Assembly: GCA_030018355.1 (NCBI GenBank)
Contig: JASEFN010000002.1
Location: 234,699-298,698 of the forward strand
Length of the DNA: 64,000 bases
Reading direction: 5' to 3'
Origin: Caldisericia bacterium
Lineage (GTDB): Bacteria; Caldisericota; Caldisericia; B22-G15
Under the pieces are notes generated by a model. It did no database searches, was not told the origin of the DNA, and saw nothing but the letters and a program-made list of their open reading frames with translations. A program made the position numbers and the translations under genes. This document shows, one piece after another, positions 36,737 through 45,052 of this stretch (within the stretch, counting starts at the first letter, position 1; each line of letters opens with the position of its first letter).

Positions 36737-37542
36737 AAGAGAGAATTAAATTTTTTTATCCAATAAAAACTTTACCTGTTTCTTTAACAGGGCCTTTTTG
36801 CTCTTTAAATTGTGCTCATTGCAACGCACATTATCTTAAAGGCATGAAAACAAAAGAAGAGTCTTTAAAATATCTTGATAGCGACGAATATACTTCATTT
36901 TTAATTTCTGGTGGTTTTGATGAAAATGGTAAATTAGATATATTTTCAAACATAGATTACATTAAAAGAGTAAAAGAGAGTGGAAAAAAGATAGTTCTTC
37001 ACCCAGGTTTTATATCAAAAGAAGAAATTGACCTATTAAAAGGTTATGTGGATGTAATATCTTTTGATTTTATCTATGATGATGAAACAATAAAAGAGAT
37101 TTATCATCTTGATTTTAAAAAAGAAGATTTTAGAAACCAGTACTTACTTTTAAGAAGAAATATTAAAACAGTACCACATATAATTGTTGGCCTTTATAAA
37201 GGTAAAATTAAAGGAGAGTATGAAGCGATTGATGTTCTGGCAGAATTAAAGCCAAATTTAATTATTTTTCTTGTGCTAATTCCAACAAAAGGCACAAATT
37301 TTGAAAATATTTCTATACCAGATGTTAGTGAAATAAAAGAACTATTTATTAGATCAAAAAGAAAATTAAGATTAACTAAATTTTATCTTGGTTGCATGGT
37401 TCCAAAAGGTGAAATAAAAGATGAAATTGAGATTGCTGCTTTTGAAAGTGGTTTTATAGGTTTTGTTAATCCACAAGATAAACTTAAAAATTTAATAAAA
37501 GATCCAGAAATTTATTATGAATGTGATGCCCTCTACTATTAG
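36730..37542 (+). CDS. Radical SAM protein, candidate half of a LipS1/LipS2-type lipoyl synthase
   Basis: 270 residues from a GTG that overlaps the gcvPB stop. The radical SAM cluster motif is FCSLNCAHCNAHYL (C24, C28, C31), followed by FLISGGFDENG and a biotin-synthase-like barrel (VLHPGFIS, PHIIVGLYKGK). C-terminal cysteine at GCMVPKGE. It is not LipA: the LipA N-terminal CxxxxCxxxxxC and the RSSY end are absent. Two radical SAM proteins annotated as biotin-synthase-like form the LipS1/LipS2 lipoyl synthase of Thermococcus and some bacteria. Location between gcvPB, a second radical SAM gene and a lipoate-type transferase supports that role (inference). Confidence 0.72.
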   Translation: MVEERIKFFYPIKTLPVSLTGPFCSLNCAHCNAHYLKGMKTKEESLKYLDSDEYTSFLISGGFDENGKLDIFSNIDYIKRVKESGKKIVLHPGFISKEEIDLLKGYVDVISFDFIYDDETIKEIYHLDFKKEDFRNQYLLLRRNIKTVPHIIVGLYKGKIKGEYEAIDVLAELKPNLIIFLVLIPTKGTNFENISIPDVSEIKELFIRSKRKLRLTKFYLGCMVPKGEIKDEIEIAAFESGFIGFVNPQDKLKNLIKDPEIYYECDALYY

Positions 37543-38473
37543 AGTTTCTATTGCAAGTGCTTCAATTTTAGGTTTTAAAAATTTAAAATATGATTTTGAA
37601 ATAAAAACAATTTACCTTCTTGTAAAAGGAAAATGTTTAAGAGACTGTAAATATTGCACTCAAGCAAAAAGTTCAAAAGCAAATGAAAAATTTTTATCTA
37701 GAGTTATCTGGCCAGAATATGATTTAAATGAAGTGATAAACAGAATTTTAGAAAAAAAGGAATTTATTGAAAGAATTTGCCTGCAAACAGTAAATAATAG
37801 ATATACAAAGGATGTAATTTTCGAAATTCTGAAAAATTTAGGAAAAGAAATAAAAATTTCAATTTCTATAAACACAAATAGCCTCTCTTTTTTAAAGGAG
37901 ATATTCAATTTAAATGCTGATAGAGTTGGATTTCCTATCGATGTTGCAAATGAAAAACTATATAAGAAGTTAAGGGGAGGAGATTTTAATAAAAAATTAA
38001 AATTTATTTTAAAAGCAGGCCACTATTTTGAAAATAAAATTTCAACTCATATTATTGTTGGACTTGGAGAAAGCGATAAAGATATTTTATCACTATATAA
38101 AACTTTTATTGACAATAAAATAACAGTTGCAATTTTTTCTTTTACTCCAGTTGAAGGAACTTCATTAGAAAATAGACCTCCTCCATCTTTAGTTAGATAT
38201 AGAAAAATCCAAATTGCGACAAAATTAATAGAGAATGGGTATGATAATTCTTGCTTTGAATTTGATGAAGATGGTAATATAAAAAGATTACCCGATATTT
38301 CTTTTGAATTATTTAAAAAATTAAATCCATTTACAACCAGGGGATGTCCGTATTGTACAAGACCATTTTATAATGAGAGGCCAAAGGGAGATCTATACAA
38401 TTACCCATTTCAATTAAGCGAAGAAGATTTTGAGAAAGAGTTTGAATTTTTAAAGAAAAACTCTATTATATGA
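37517..38473 (+). CDS. Second radical SAM protein, candidate partner in a LipS1/LipS2-type lipoyl synthase
   Basis: 318 residues (ATG 37517; ATG 37526 also possible), overlapping the previous gene by 26 bases. Radical SAM motif GKCLRDCKYCTQAKSS (C40, C44, C47). SISINTNSL, GHYFENKISTHIIVGLGE and FTPVEGTSLENRPPPS are biotin-synthase-like. Near the C terminus TTRGCPYCTRPFYNERP adds C277 and C280, which could bind the auxiliary Fe-S cluster consumed as sulfur source. BioB would carry other conserved residues and bio genes nearby; none are seen. Predicted to insert sulfur into octanoyl-GcvH together with its neighbour. Confidence 0.72.
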   Translation: MNVMPSTIRVSIASASILGFKNLKYDFEIKTIYLLVKGKCLRDCKYCTQAKSSKANEKFLSRVIWPEYDLNEVINRILEKKEFIERICLQTVNNRYTKDVIFEILKNLGKEIKISISINTNSLSFLKEIFNLNADRVGFPIDVANEKLYKKLRGGDFNKKLKFILKAGHYFENKISTHIIVGLGESDKDILSLYKTFIDNKITVAIFSFTPVEGTSLENRPPPSLVRYRKIQIATKLIENGYDNSCFEFDEDGNIKRLPDISFELFKKLNPFTTRGCPYCTRPFYNERPKGDLYNYPFQLSEEDFEKEFEFLKKNSII

Positions 38474-39237
38474 GTTTTAGACTAAAGATTTTAAAGTTTA
38501 AAAAATTAAACCCATATTTAAATATGGCAATTGATGAAGCAAATCTTATTTTTGGTGATAGAGATGAAATTATTTTAAGATTTTTTGGATGGATTCCAGC
38601 ATCTGTTTCAATTGGGACATTTCAAAAAATTCAAGAAATAAATATTGAATATTTAAAAGAGAATAATATTCCTTTTGTTAGAAGACCAACAGGTGGAAAA
38701 GGGGTTTATCACGAACATGAATTGACATATTCGATTATTATTCCACATAAACATACACTTTTTGAACTTGACACAATTGAATCGTATAAGGAGATTTCAA
38801 AAATTTTTATCAACTCGTTAAAAGAATTTGGAATTAATGCAGAGTTAACCAAAAAAAGTGGTAATGAAAAAGGATTTTGTTTTTCATCTCAAAACTATTA
38901 TGAAGTATCAGTTAATGGTAAAAAATTGATTGGTTCAGCACAAAGAAGAAAAAAAGAGGGAATCCTTCAACAGGGTTCAATACCCCTTGAAATAAATTAT
39001 GAAAAAGTAAAGAAGATATTTTATTTGGATGATACAAGTAGTTTTATCTCTTTAAAAGAATTAAATAAAAATGTTGAGATTGAGAAACTACAAGAAGTTT
39101 TAATTAAAAATTTCATAAATTATTTTTCTACTCCTTATGAAATAAAAGAACACTCTAAAGATGAAATTAAAAAATGCGAGGATCTTTTAAATAATAAATA
39201 TTCTTTGGATTCTTGGAATTATAAAGGTATTTATTAA
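38470..39237 (+). CDS. Lipoate/octanoate-protein transferase, LipM-like
   Basis: 255 residues of the LplA/LipB fold: MAIDEANLI, VRRPTGGKGVYHEHELTYSI and GKKLIGSAQRRKKEGILQQGSIPLE, where the KLIGSAQ lysine is the fold's conserved one. C137 in KGFCFSSQNYYEV sits where LipM-type octanoyltransferases have their nucleophilic Cys, favouring transfer from octanoyl-ACP over ATP-dependent lipoate ligation. Together with the two upstream radical SAM genes it would complete lipoylation of GcvH. Overlaps the previous gene by four bases and the convergent dnaB by four. Confidence 0.78.
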   Translation: MSFRLKILKFKKLNPYLNMAIDEANLIFGDRDEIILRFFGWIPASVSIGTFQKIQEINIEYLKENNIPFVRRPTGGKGVYHEHELTYSIIIPHKHTLFELDTIESYKEISKIFINSLKEFGINAELTKKSGNEKGFCFSSQNYYEVSVNGKKLIGSAQRRKKEGILQQGSIPLEINYEKVKKIFYLDDTSSFISLKELNKNVEIEKLQEVLIKNFINYFSTPYEIKEHSKDEIKKCEDLLNNKYSLDSWNYKGIY

Positions 39238-40589
39238 AATGGAACCTCTTCACCACCTTCATCTTCTCTATATTCAATTTCCGTAAATTTAGCATAATTT
39301 TTTAAGAATTTTAATTTAAGTTTTCCAAGCGGACCATTTCTGTTTTTTGCAACAATCAACTCAACAATCGATTGCTCTTTTGAAATATCATCATCTTCTT
39401 TATTTAGAAACATAACAACATCTGCATCTTGTTCTATTGATCCACTCTCTCTTAAATCTGAAAGCAAGGGTCGTTTATTTTCTCTTTTTTCTATTGCTCT
39501 TGAAAGTTGTGAAATAACCAGAACTGGAATTTCAAGTTCTCTTGCTAATTTTTTTAAACTTCTCGTTAATTCTGATATCTCTTGAACTCTATTCTCAACT
39601 TTTGTTTTAAGATGCATGAGTTGTAAATAATCGATAACAATCATTCCTAAATTATGTTGATTTTTTAACCTTCTTGCCTTTGTTCTTATTTCAAGAATAG
39701 AAATATCAGATGAATCATCAATATAAATTGGTGCATCATAAAGTGGTCCATATGCTCTTCCAAGTTTTACCCAATCTTCATCTGATAGCATACTTATTTT
39801 TAATTTATGAAAGTTTACATTTGCAGTAGATTCTAAAATTCTTTCAACAATTTGCTCTTTTGACATTTCAAGAGAAAAAATAGCAACTGGAATTCTCTCT
39901 TTAAGAGCGATGTTAACTGATATATTAAGTGAAAGAGATGTTTTTCCAAGAGATGGTCTTGCTGCAAGAATTATAAGATCATTTTTATGAAATCCTCCAA
40001 GAATTTCATCAAGTTTTTTGAAATGTGTTGGAATTCCTGGAAGACCTTTTTTCTCTTTATAAAGAGACTCAATTCTATCAAATGATTCTTTTAATAGTTC
40101 TTTTAATGGATAAAATGGTGTTGTCATTCTTCTTTTAGCAATATTAAATAAAAGTTCTTGGCTTTTATCAAGAATGGTTCCACTGTCTTCTTCTGCTTCA
40201 AATGCTAAATTTATAATATCAATTCCTGCCTTAATTATTTCCCTTAAGACTGCTTTTTCTTCAACAATTTTTGCATAGATGTCAATATTTAATGCAGTTG
40301 GAGTTATGTTTGTAAGAGTTGCAAGGTAACTAAATCCACCAACTTCCTCAAGTTTTCCTTTCTTTTTTAGTTCTTCTGAAAGGGTAAGAAGATCAATGGG
40401 TTCATTTCTTTCAAAAAGTTCAATCATAGTTGCATAAATGATTTGATGAGAAGTTCTATAGAAGTGTTCTGGCTGTAAAAAATCAATTACCTTATAAATT
40501 GCCTCATTATCAATTAATATTGATCCTAAAGTTGCTTGTTCTGCTTCTATACTATGTGGAGGAACCCTCCCAAAGATTTCTTCGTTCAT
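39234..40589 (-). CDS. dnaB: Replicative DNA helicase DnaB
   Basis: 451 residues. N-terminal domain starts RVPPHSIEAEQATLGSILID. The RecA-like domain has Walker A ARPSLGKTSLSL, IFSLEMSKEQIVERIL, Walker B MIVIDYLQLM and SQLSRAIEKRENKRPLLSDLRESGSIEQDADVVMFL. Hexameric helicase at the replication fork; no intein. Last gene of the leftward era-rpsF-ssb-rpsR-rplI-dnaB run, overlapping rplI by four bases; rplI-dnaB adjacency is common in bacteria. Confidence 0.97.
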   Translation of the reverse strand: MNEEIFGRVPPHSIEAEQATLGSILIDNEAIYKVIDFLQPEHFYRTSHQIIYATMIELFERNEPIDLLTLSEELKKKGKLEEVGGFSYLATLTNITPTALNIDIYAKIVEEKAVLREIIKAGIDIINLAFEAEEDSGTILDKSQELLFNIAKRRMTTPFYPLKELLKESFDRIESLYKEKKGLPGIPTHFKKLDEILGGFHKNDLIILAARPSLGKTSLSLNISVNIALKERIPVAIFSLEMSKEQIVERILESTANVNFHKLKISMLSDEDWVKLGRAYGPLYDAPIYIDDSSDISILEIRTKARRLKNQHNLGMIVIDYLQLMHLKTKVENRVQEISELTRSLKKLARELEIPVLVISQLSRAIEKRENKRPLLSDLRESGSIEQDADVVMFLNKEDDDISKEQSIVELIVAKNRNGPLGKLKLKFLKNYAKFTEIEYREDEGGEEVPF

Positions 40590-41041
40590 TCTTCCTGCAC
40601 AAAGAGTTTTAATGTTGCAACAATATTTTTATATAATTTAACTTTTATCTCATAATATCCAATATTTTTAATAGGTTCTTCAATTTCAATTTTCTTTTTA
40701 TCAATTGAAACACCAATTTTCTTTTTAATTAATTCTGAAATTTCATCACTTGTAATTGAACCATATAGTTTTCCCTTGATTCCTGCTCTTCTTTTTATGT
40801 TGAAAACCTCTTTTTCAATTTTTTCTTTTATTGTCTTTGCCCTCTCTTCCTCTTTCGTCTCTTTATTTTCCTTTATTTTCATTTTATTAATATAATCTTT
40901 CTCTTCTCCCTCACTCAGTTTTTTTGCAAGACCAAATTTCTCAAGATAATTTGAATAAAAACCAAAGGAGACATCTAAGATGTCTCCTTTTTTTCCTAGA
41001 TTTTGGATATCTTTTAAAAGTAGAACTTTAACTTTTTTCAT
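40586..41041 (-). CDS. rplI: Ribosomal protein bL9
   Basis: 151 residues. VKVLLLKDIQNLGKKGDILDVSFGFYSNYLEKFGLA is the N-terminal 23S-binding domain, joined by a charged helix (KEEERAKTIKEKIEKEV) to a C-terminal domain with KLYGSITSDEISELIKKK. Normal length. It starts three bases after rpsR. Confidence 0.96.
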   Translation of the reverse strand: MKKVKVLLLKDIQNLGKKGDILDVSFGFYSNYLEKFGLAKKLSEGEEKDYINKMKIKENKETKEEERAKTIKEKIEKEVFNIKRRAGIKGKLYGSITSDEISELIKKKIGVSIDKKKIEIEEPIKNIGYYEIKVKLYKNIVATLKLFVQEE

Positions 41042-41044
41042 TCA

Positions 41045-41281
41045 TTAATAAACAACATATGGAAGAAGAGCCATTTCTCTTGCTCTTTTTATTGCCCTTG
41101 CAAGTTGTCTTTGATGTTTAGCACATGTTCCAGTATTTCTTCTTGGTAAAATTTTTCCTCTTGGAGTCATAAATTTTCTTAAGAGTTCATAATCTTTATA
41201 ATCAATTTCTTTGATTCTATTTTTACAAAAATAACAAACCTTTTTACCAGGTTTAAATCTTCTTATTCCTTCTTTTGCCAT
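41045..41281 (-). CDS. rpsR: Ribosomal protein bS18, zinc-type
   Basis: 78 residues. [55 protein letters not shown]-type sequence is canonical. CYFC plus TCAKH keep three cysteines and a histidine, so this is the zinc-binding form of S18. AGGAGGTAAG precedes the start. Between ssb and rplI. Confidence 0.96.
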   Translation of the reverse strand: MAKEGIRRFKPGKKVCYFCKNRIKEIDYKDYELLRKFMTPRGKILPRRNTGTCAKHQRQLARAIKRAREMALLPYVVY

Positions 41282-41300
41282 AAAAACTTACCTCCTAATA

Positions 41301-41699
41301 TTAATCAATTGGTATCTCTTCATCAACCTCAATTTCACTCTCTTCACTAACTTCCTCACTTTCAGGTTTCTTTGATAAAAATTTAATATTATCAGCAATT
41401 ACTTCTATTGCTTGCTTTCTAATTCCATCTGCTGTTTCATAATCTCTTATTCTCAATTTTCCCTCAACAAGAACTAAAGACCCTTTTCTTAAATATTCAC
41501 TTACATTTTTTGCAAGGTTTCCTTTTGATCCCCAACAAATTACATTTATAAATAGTGTTTCTTCTTGCATTTCTCCATTTTTATCTTTATATTTTCTTCC
41601 AGAAGCTAATCTAAAAGTTGAAACCATTGTTCCAGAAGGAGTATACTTTGTTTCAGGATCCTTTGTTAATCTTCCAACAAGAATTATTCTATTATACAT
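41301..41699 (-). CDS. ssb: Single-stranded DNA-binding protein
   Basis: 132 residues. MYNRIILVGRLTKDPETKYTPSGTMVSTFRLAS starts the OB fold; FINVICWGSKGNLAKNVSEYLRKGSLVLVEGKLRIRDYE follows. A short acidic tail ends in DEEIPID, a variant of the usual DDDIPF hook that recruits partners, with the final Phe replaced. Overlaps rpsF by eight bases if ATG 41991 is used for rpsF. Confidence 0.95.
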   Translation of the reverse strand: MYNRIILVGRLTKDPETKYTPSGTMVSTFRLASGRKYKDKNGEMQEETLFINVICWGSKGNLAKNVSEYLRKGSLVLVEGKLRIRDYETADGIRKQAIEVIADNIKFLSKKPESEEVSEESEIEVDEEIPID

Positions 41700-41991
41700 T
41701 CACCTTCTCCTCTTGCCTTATAATCATAAAACGTAGAATGTTTGTGTTAAGTTTCAATGTTTGTTTAAACTCCTTTAACTCATTTTGAGGGATTCGGAAA
41801 TAATAAATTGTATAGACTCCCTCAGTTAATTTTTCAATTGGATATGCAAATTTTTTTCTTCCCCAAGGAATAGTGTTTAAAAATTCACCGCCTTTATTTA
41901 ATACATAACTTTTAACTTTTTCCTCCTCATTTTTTAAATCTTCATCACTAAGATTTGGTTTGTAAATCACCATCATCTCGTACTTTCTCAT
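41692..41991 (-). CDS. rpsF: Ribosomal protein bS6
   Basis: 99 residues. MRKYEMMVIYKPNLSDEDL, RKKFAYPIEKLTEGVYTIYYFRIP and NTNILRFMIIRQ are conserved. Two adjacent ATGs exist; the second (41991) lies better behind AAAGGAGG. The ribosome binding site and the first 15 codons lie inside the 3' end of the upstream membrane-protein gene. Confidence 0.95.
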   Translation of the reverse strand: MRKYEMMVIYKPNLSDEDLKNEEEKVKSYVLNKGGEFLNTIPWGRKKFAYPIEKLTEGVYTIYYFRIPQNELKEFKQTLKLNTNILRFMIIRQEEKVNV

Positions 41992-42850
41992 CATTACCTC
42001 CTTTGGCGTTACCGCTTTGCTCTTCTTGAGGCAAAGCAGGAGTTTCTTTCATCTCTTCTTTTGTTTCTTCTTTTTTCTCTTTTTCTACTCTTTCTACTTT
42101 ACCAGAAACTTTTCTCTCTTTCAAGTAAGATAAAATTTTATAGATTGGATAAGATGTAAGTGTTGTTATTGATACAATAAAGATTAAATAGATTAAAAAT
42201 GGAGGAAGAAGAGGAATAGGGTTTTCAAACATAGAAAAAAGATCGCCCTTAAATTCAAAGAAAAAAAGATTAAAAAATGTGTAGGATGCTCCAAAGAAAA
42301 CTCCTGATGTTACTGCTAAACTTACATTAATAGAAATTAAACCAAGAATGAATGAGGCAAGTGGAAGAATATAAATTGAGTATGAAAAATAATAGTAATT
42401 TAAGAAAAAACCCAAAAATAAAGAAATAAGAAGTATTAAAGAGATAAAAGGATTTTCAATTTTTTGAGTTTTCTTCTCTTTTACAATTGAAAAAAGAAAA
42501 GATATAATTGAAAAAATAAGTGGTGTAAGTAGAATATTTAAATTTTCATAATTTAATGGAGGAGCAATTTTTTCTTTTAATAAAATTTTAGGAACTTCAT
42601 TAACATAAATTTCTGTTATCTCAGTAAGATATTTTGAAAAAAGTGAAAAAATTCCTATTACTAATCCAAAAATAGGGTTTTTAACATAAAAACTTAAAAT
42701 AACAAGAATCAAAATATAAGATAAAAAAATAAGAGGTAAAAGAGATGTAAATGAAGGAAGATAAAAATATTTATCAATTGAATTTTTTAACAAAGAGAAA
42801 ATTATACCAAAAATTATTGATAAAGTTATACCATTAATTAATCTTTTCAT
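41948..42850 (-). CDS. Polytopic membrane protein of unknown function
   Basis: 300 residues with about seven or eight hydrophobic helices (residues 1-235) and a highly charged Glu/Lys tail (KVERVEKEKKEETKEEMKE, then a Gly/Asn/Asp-rich end). No family recognised. The tail-coding region overlaps rpsF by 44-47 bases and contains its ribosome binding site, so the last residues (KGGNDEKVRDDG) look like by-product coding. It overlaps the upstream gene by four bases. Position in the era-dnaB operon is unusual. Confidence 0.6.
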   Translation of the reverse strand: MKRLINGITLSIIFGIIFSLLKNSIDKYFYLPSFTSLLPLIFLSYILILVILSFYVKNPIFGLVIGIFSLFSKYLTEITEIYVNEVPKILLKEKIAPPLNYENLNILLTPLIFSIISFLFSIVKEKKTQKIENPFISLILLISLFLGFFLNYYYFSYSIYILPLASFILGLISINVSLAVTSGVFFGASYTFFNLFFFEFKGDLFSMFENPIPLLPPFLIYLIFIVSITTLTSYPIYKILSYLKERKVSGKVERVEKEKKEETKEEMKETPALPQEEQSGNAKGGNDEKVRDDGDLQTKS

Positions 42851-43242
42851 AATTTTACTCCAAATTTTTTTAAAATTTTACTTATTAATTTAATCTCCTT
42901 TTTATCTCCCAAAGAAGCAGAGTAAGAGAGGTATATTGCAAAAATAATTATAAAAAATCCTACAAAGATATATACAAATTTCCAAAGATAAAAAAATATT
43001 TGATTTAAAAGATAAAAAGATGAAGATATAGAATAGAGATATTTAAAAAGAAAAGAAAAAATGATCCAAAGAGGAAGAGTAATTAACCAGTAACCAATTG
43101 ATTGTTTTGCATGGAATCTTAAAAATTCATCTCTATCCATTTCAGAAACAATAATAAAAATTCCAATTATTCCTAATGTTAAATATGAAAGAGATGCTAA
43201 AAAATATTCAGTCTCTTTTTCGAATCCACTATTTATACCCAA
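42847..43242 (-). CDS. Tic20/DUF4870-like small membrane protein
   Basis: 131 residues with four hydrophobic helices. The stretch YFLASLSYLTLGIIGIFIIVSEMDRDEFLRFHAKQSIGYWLITLPLWII has the FLRFHAKQS motif typical of DUF4870/Tic20-like proteins. Their function in bacteria is unclear. It overlaps era by 14 bases. Confidence 0.72.
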   Translation of the reverse strand: MGINSGFEKETEYFLASLSYLTLGIIGIFIIVSEMDRDEFLRFHAKQSIGYWLITLPLWIIFSFLFKYLYSISSSFYLLNQIFFYLWKFVYIFVGFFIIIFAIYLSYSASLGDKKEIKLISKILKKFGVKL

Positions 43243-44104
43243 GGAACTTTAACGCCTCCTCACTCTTTCTCCAGTTTTTATATATTTTTACCCATAGTTC
43301 TAAATAAACCGGTTTTCCTAAAAATTTTTCAATATCTAATCTCGCCTCAGTTCCAATTTTTTTAATTAAATTTCCCTTAAAACCAATTACAATTTTTCTT
43401 TGACTCTCCTTTTCAACATAGATGGTTGCTCTAATATAAACTTTTCCATTTTCTCTCTCTTTAAACTCTTCAACTACAACAGTTGATGAATGTGGAACCT
43501 CTTCCTCAAGATTAAACATGAGTTTCTCTTGAATTATCTCTTTAACAATATCAATTTCCATTGAATCAGTCAATATTTCTGGATCATAAAGATACTCTCC
43601 TTCTGGAAGTAAGTTAAAAATTTCATCAAGAAGTATATTAACATTTTCACCTGTTAAAGAAGAAATTGGTATTATTTTATCCATTTTATCAAAAGGTAAA
43701 AATTTTTCGAGTGTTTTTTCAACTTTATTTCTAAAAAGGTCAAGTTTATTAACAATAAGAAATTTTGGTTTTGAGTAATTTTTTATTCTATCATAAACAA
43801 GAGTATCTTCTTCGTCAAGTTCTTTTGAACCATCAACAATCCAAAGAATAATATCTCCATCATTTAAATTTTTAAGTGCTTCATTTAACATATATCTTCC
43901 AAGTTCGTGAATTGGATTATGAATTCCTGGAGAATCAATAAAAACAATTTGCCCTCTTTCTTCTGTATAAATTCCTTTAAGTCTTTTTCTTGTTGTTTGA
44001 GGTTTAGGTGACATTGGAGCAAGTTTTGTTCCTAATATAGTATTAAGCAAAGTTGATTTACCTGTATTCGGTTTTCCTGACAAAACAACTATTCCACTTT
44101 TCAT
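43229..44104 (-). CDS. era: GTPase Era
   Basis: 291 residues from ATG 44104 (MKSGIVVLSG); in-frame codons upstream to 44131 extend into the promoter and are rejected. GTPase motifs: GKPNTGKSTLLN (G1), PQTTRKR (G2), DSPGIH (G3), NKLD (G4), SSLTGENV (G5). The C-terminal KH domain has VYIRATIYVEKESQRKIVIGFKGNLIKKIG. It binds 16S rRNA in 30S maturation. First gene of a leftward operon with ribosomal and replication genes. No Shine-Dalgarno; a leaderless start is likely. Confidence 0.95.
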   Translation of the reverse strand: MKSGIVVLSGKPNTGKSTLLNTILGTKLAPMSPKPQTTRKRLKGIYTEERGQIVFIDSPGIHNPIHELGRYMLNEALKNLNDGDIILWIVDGSKELDEEDTLVYDRIKNYSKPKFLIVNKLDLFRNKVEKTLEKFLPFDKMDKIIPISSLTGENVNILLDEIFNLLPEGEYLYDPEILTDSMEIDIVKEIIQEKLMFNLEEEVPHSSTVVVEEFKERENGKVYIRATIYVEKESQRKIVIGFKGNLIKKIGTEARLDIEKFLGKPVYLELWVKIYKNWRKSEEALKFLGYK

Positions 44105-44160
44105 AATTAAAATATAACACATTTGTAACAAATTATAAAAATCAATGTATATTAAATAGT
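44105..44160. promoter_or_regulatory. Divergent era / sigma-factor promoter region with TTTGTAACAAA dyad
   Basis: Minus strand: TATATT (44111-44116) six bases before the era ATG. Plus strand: TATATT (44148-44153) seven bases before the GTG of the sigma-factor gene. Between them ATTTGTAACAAAT (44121-44133) is an inverted repeat with six-base arms, covering the -35 position of the sigma-factor promoter. A very similar TTTGTTACAAA lies upstream of the small membrane gene at 56325. Confidence 0.5.
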
Positions 44161-44685
44161 GTGGAAATATCAGATAAAGAAATTATTGAAAAGGTTAAAA
44201 GAGGAGAAAAAGAGATGTTTACATTACTTATTGATAGATATTCTGATAAAATTTATTCATATTTTTTAAAACTTATACAAGATAGAGATGAAGCAATGAG
44301 TTTAACACAGGAGACTTTTTATAAAGTTTTTAGAGGAATAAAAAATTTTGATTTAAGTAAAGATTTTTTTCCATACTTAATTAAAATTGCAAGAAATGAA
44401 GGTATTAATTATTTAAATAAATATAAAAAAGTAGAAAAAATAGATTATAACGATGCATTAAGTTATGAAAAAAAAGAGAGTTTTGATATTAAGATTATTT
44501 TAGATGAAGCATTAAAAAAAATTCCAAAAGAAGATAGAGAAATAATTCTTCTTTTTTATATGGAAGGGTTAAGTTATGAAGAGATTGCAGAAGTTTTAAA
44601 TATCTCTATTGATAATGTTAAAGTAAAGCTTCATAGATCAAAGGAGAAGTTAAGAAGGTTTTTAGAGGGAAAAGATGAGTTTTGA
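44161..44685 (+). CDS. ECF-type RNA polymerase sigma factor
   Basis: 174 residues from GTG. Region 2 includes ISDKEIIEKVKRGEKEMFTLLIDRYSDKIYSYF and QDRDEAMSLTQETFYKVFRGI. Region 4 is ALKKIPKEDREIILLFYMEGLSYEEIAEVLNISIDNVKVKLHRSKEKLRRFL. Regions 1 and 3 are missing, as in ECF factors. It overlaps a two-helix membrane protein gene that could be its anti-sigma factor, followed by a bactofilin-like membrane protein. Likely function: envelope-related response (inference). No Shine-Dalgarno precedes it. Confidence 0.9.
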   Translation: MEISDKEIIEKVKRGEKEMFTLLIDRYSDKIYSYFLKLIQDRDEAMSLTQETFYKVFRGIKNFDLSKDFFPYLIKIARNEGINYLNKYKKVEKIDYNDALSYEKKESFDIKIILDEALKKIPKEDREIILLFYMEGLSYEEIAEVLNISIDNVKVKLHRSKEKLRRFLEGKDEF

Positions 44686-45052
44686 TGAGTTTGAAGAGAT
44701 TTTAAAAAATTTATCAAGCGTGGATCTCCTCTCAAAAGAAGAGAAAGAGAGAATTTTTAAGTATATTTTAAAAAAGGAGAGGAACAAAAATATAATTCTT
44801 ATTTCTCTAATGTTAGTTATATCTTTTCTACTTATTTTATTAATACCATCAAAATTAAATGTTTTTGATCCAGTTTATATTTTATCTGAAAATGAAAGTA
44901 TAAAAAATCTCGAACTAAATTTTGAACTTTATCTTTCAAATCCAATCTTTTTACTTCAGATATTCTATACACTTTTAATTATTTTCACTTTAACAATTAT
45001 TTTTGTTTTTATTAAAATTAAATTTTTCTTTAGAGGAGGAAATGGTGAATAA
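44675..45052 (+). CDS. Two-helix membrane protein, candidate anti-sigma factor
   Basis: 125 residues. A charged N-terminal cytoplasmic segment (SFDEFEEILKNLSSVDLLSKEEKERIFKYIL), a helix at about residues 38-58, a 40-residue outer loop and a second helix at about 90-115. It has no HxxxCxxC zinc motif of ZAS anti-sigma factors. The call rests on size, topology and the 11-base overlap with the sigma-factor gene. Confidence 0.55.
   Translation: MSFDEFEEILKNLSSVDLLSKEEKERIFKYILKKERNKNIILISLMLVISFLLILLIPSKLNVFDPVYILSENESIKNLELNFELYLSNPIFLLQIFYTLLIIFTLTIIFVFIKIKFFFRGGNGE

Noticed and set aside
36730-38473. bioB (biotin synthase) genes
   Set aside because: Two adjacent paralogues, no other bio genes, and a gcv/lipoate transferase context make biotin synthesis unlikely.
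44124-44153. ECF-type autoregulated promoter (TGTAAC -35) before the sigma-factor gene
   Set aside because: No CGTC/CGAC-like -10 follows at 16-17 bases; TATATT fits a housekeeping -10. Kept only as a dyad.
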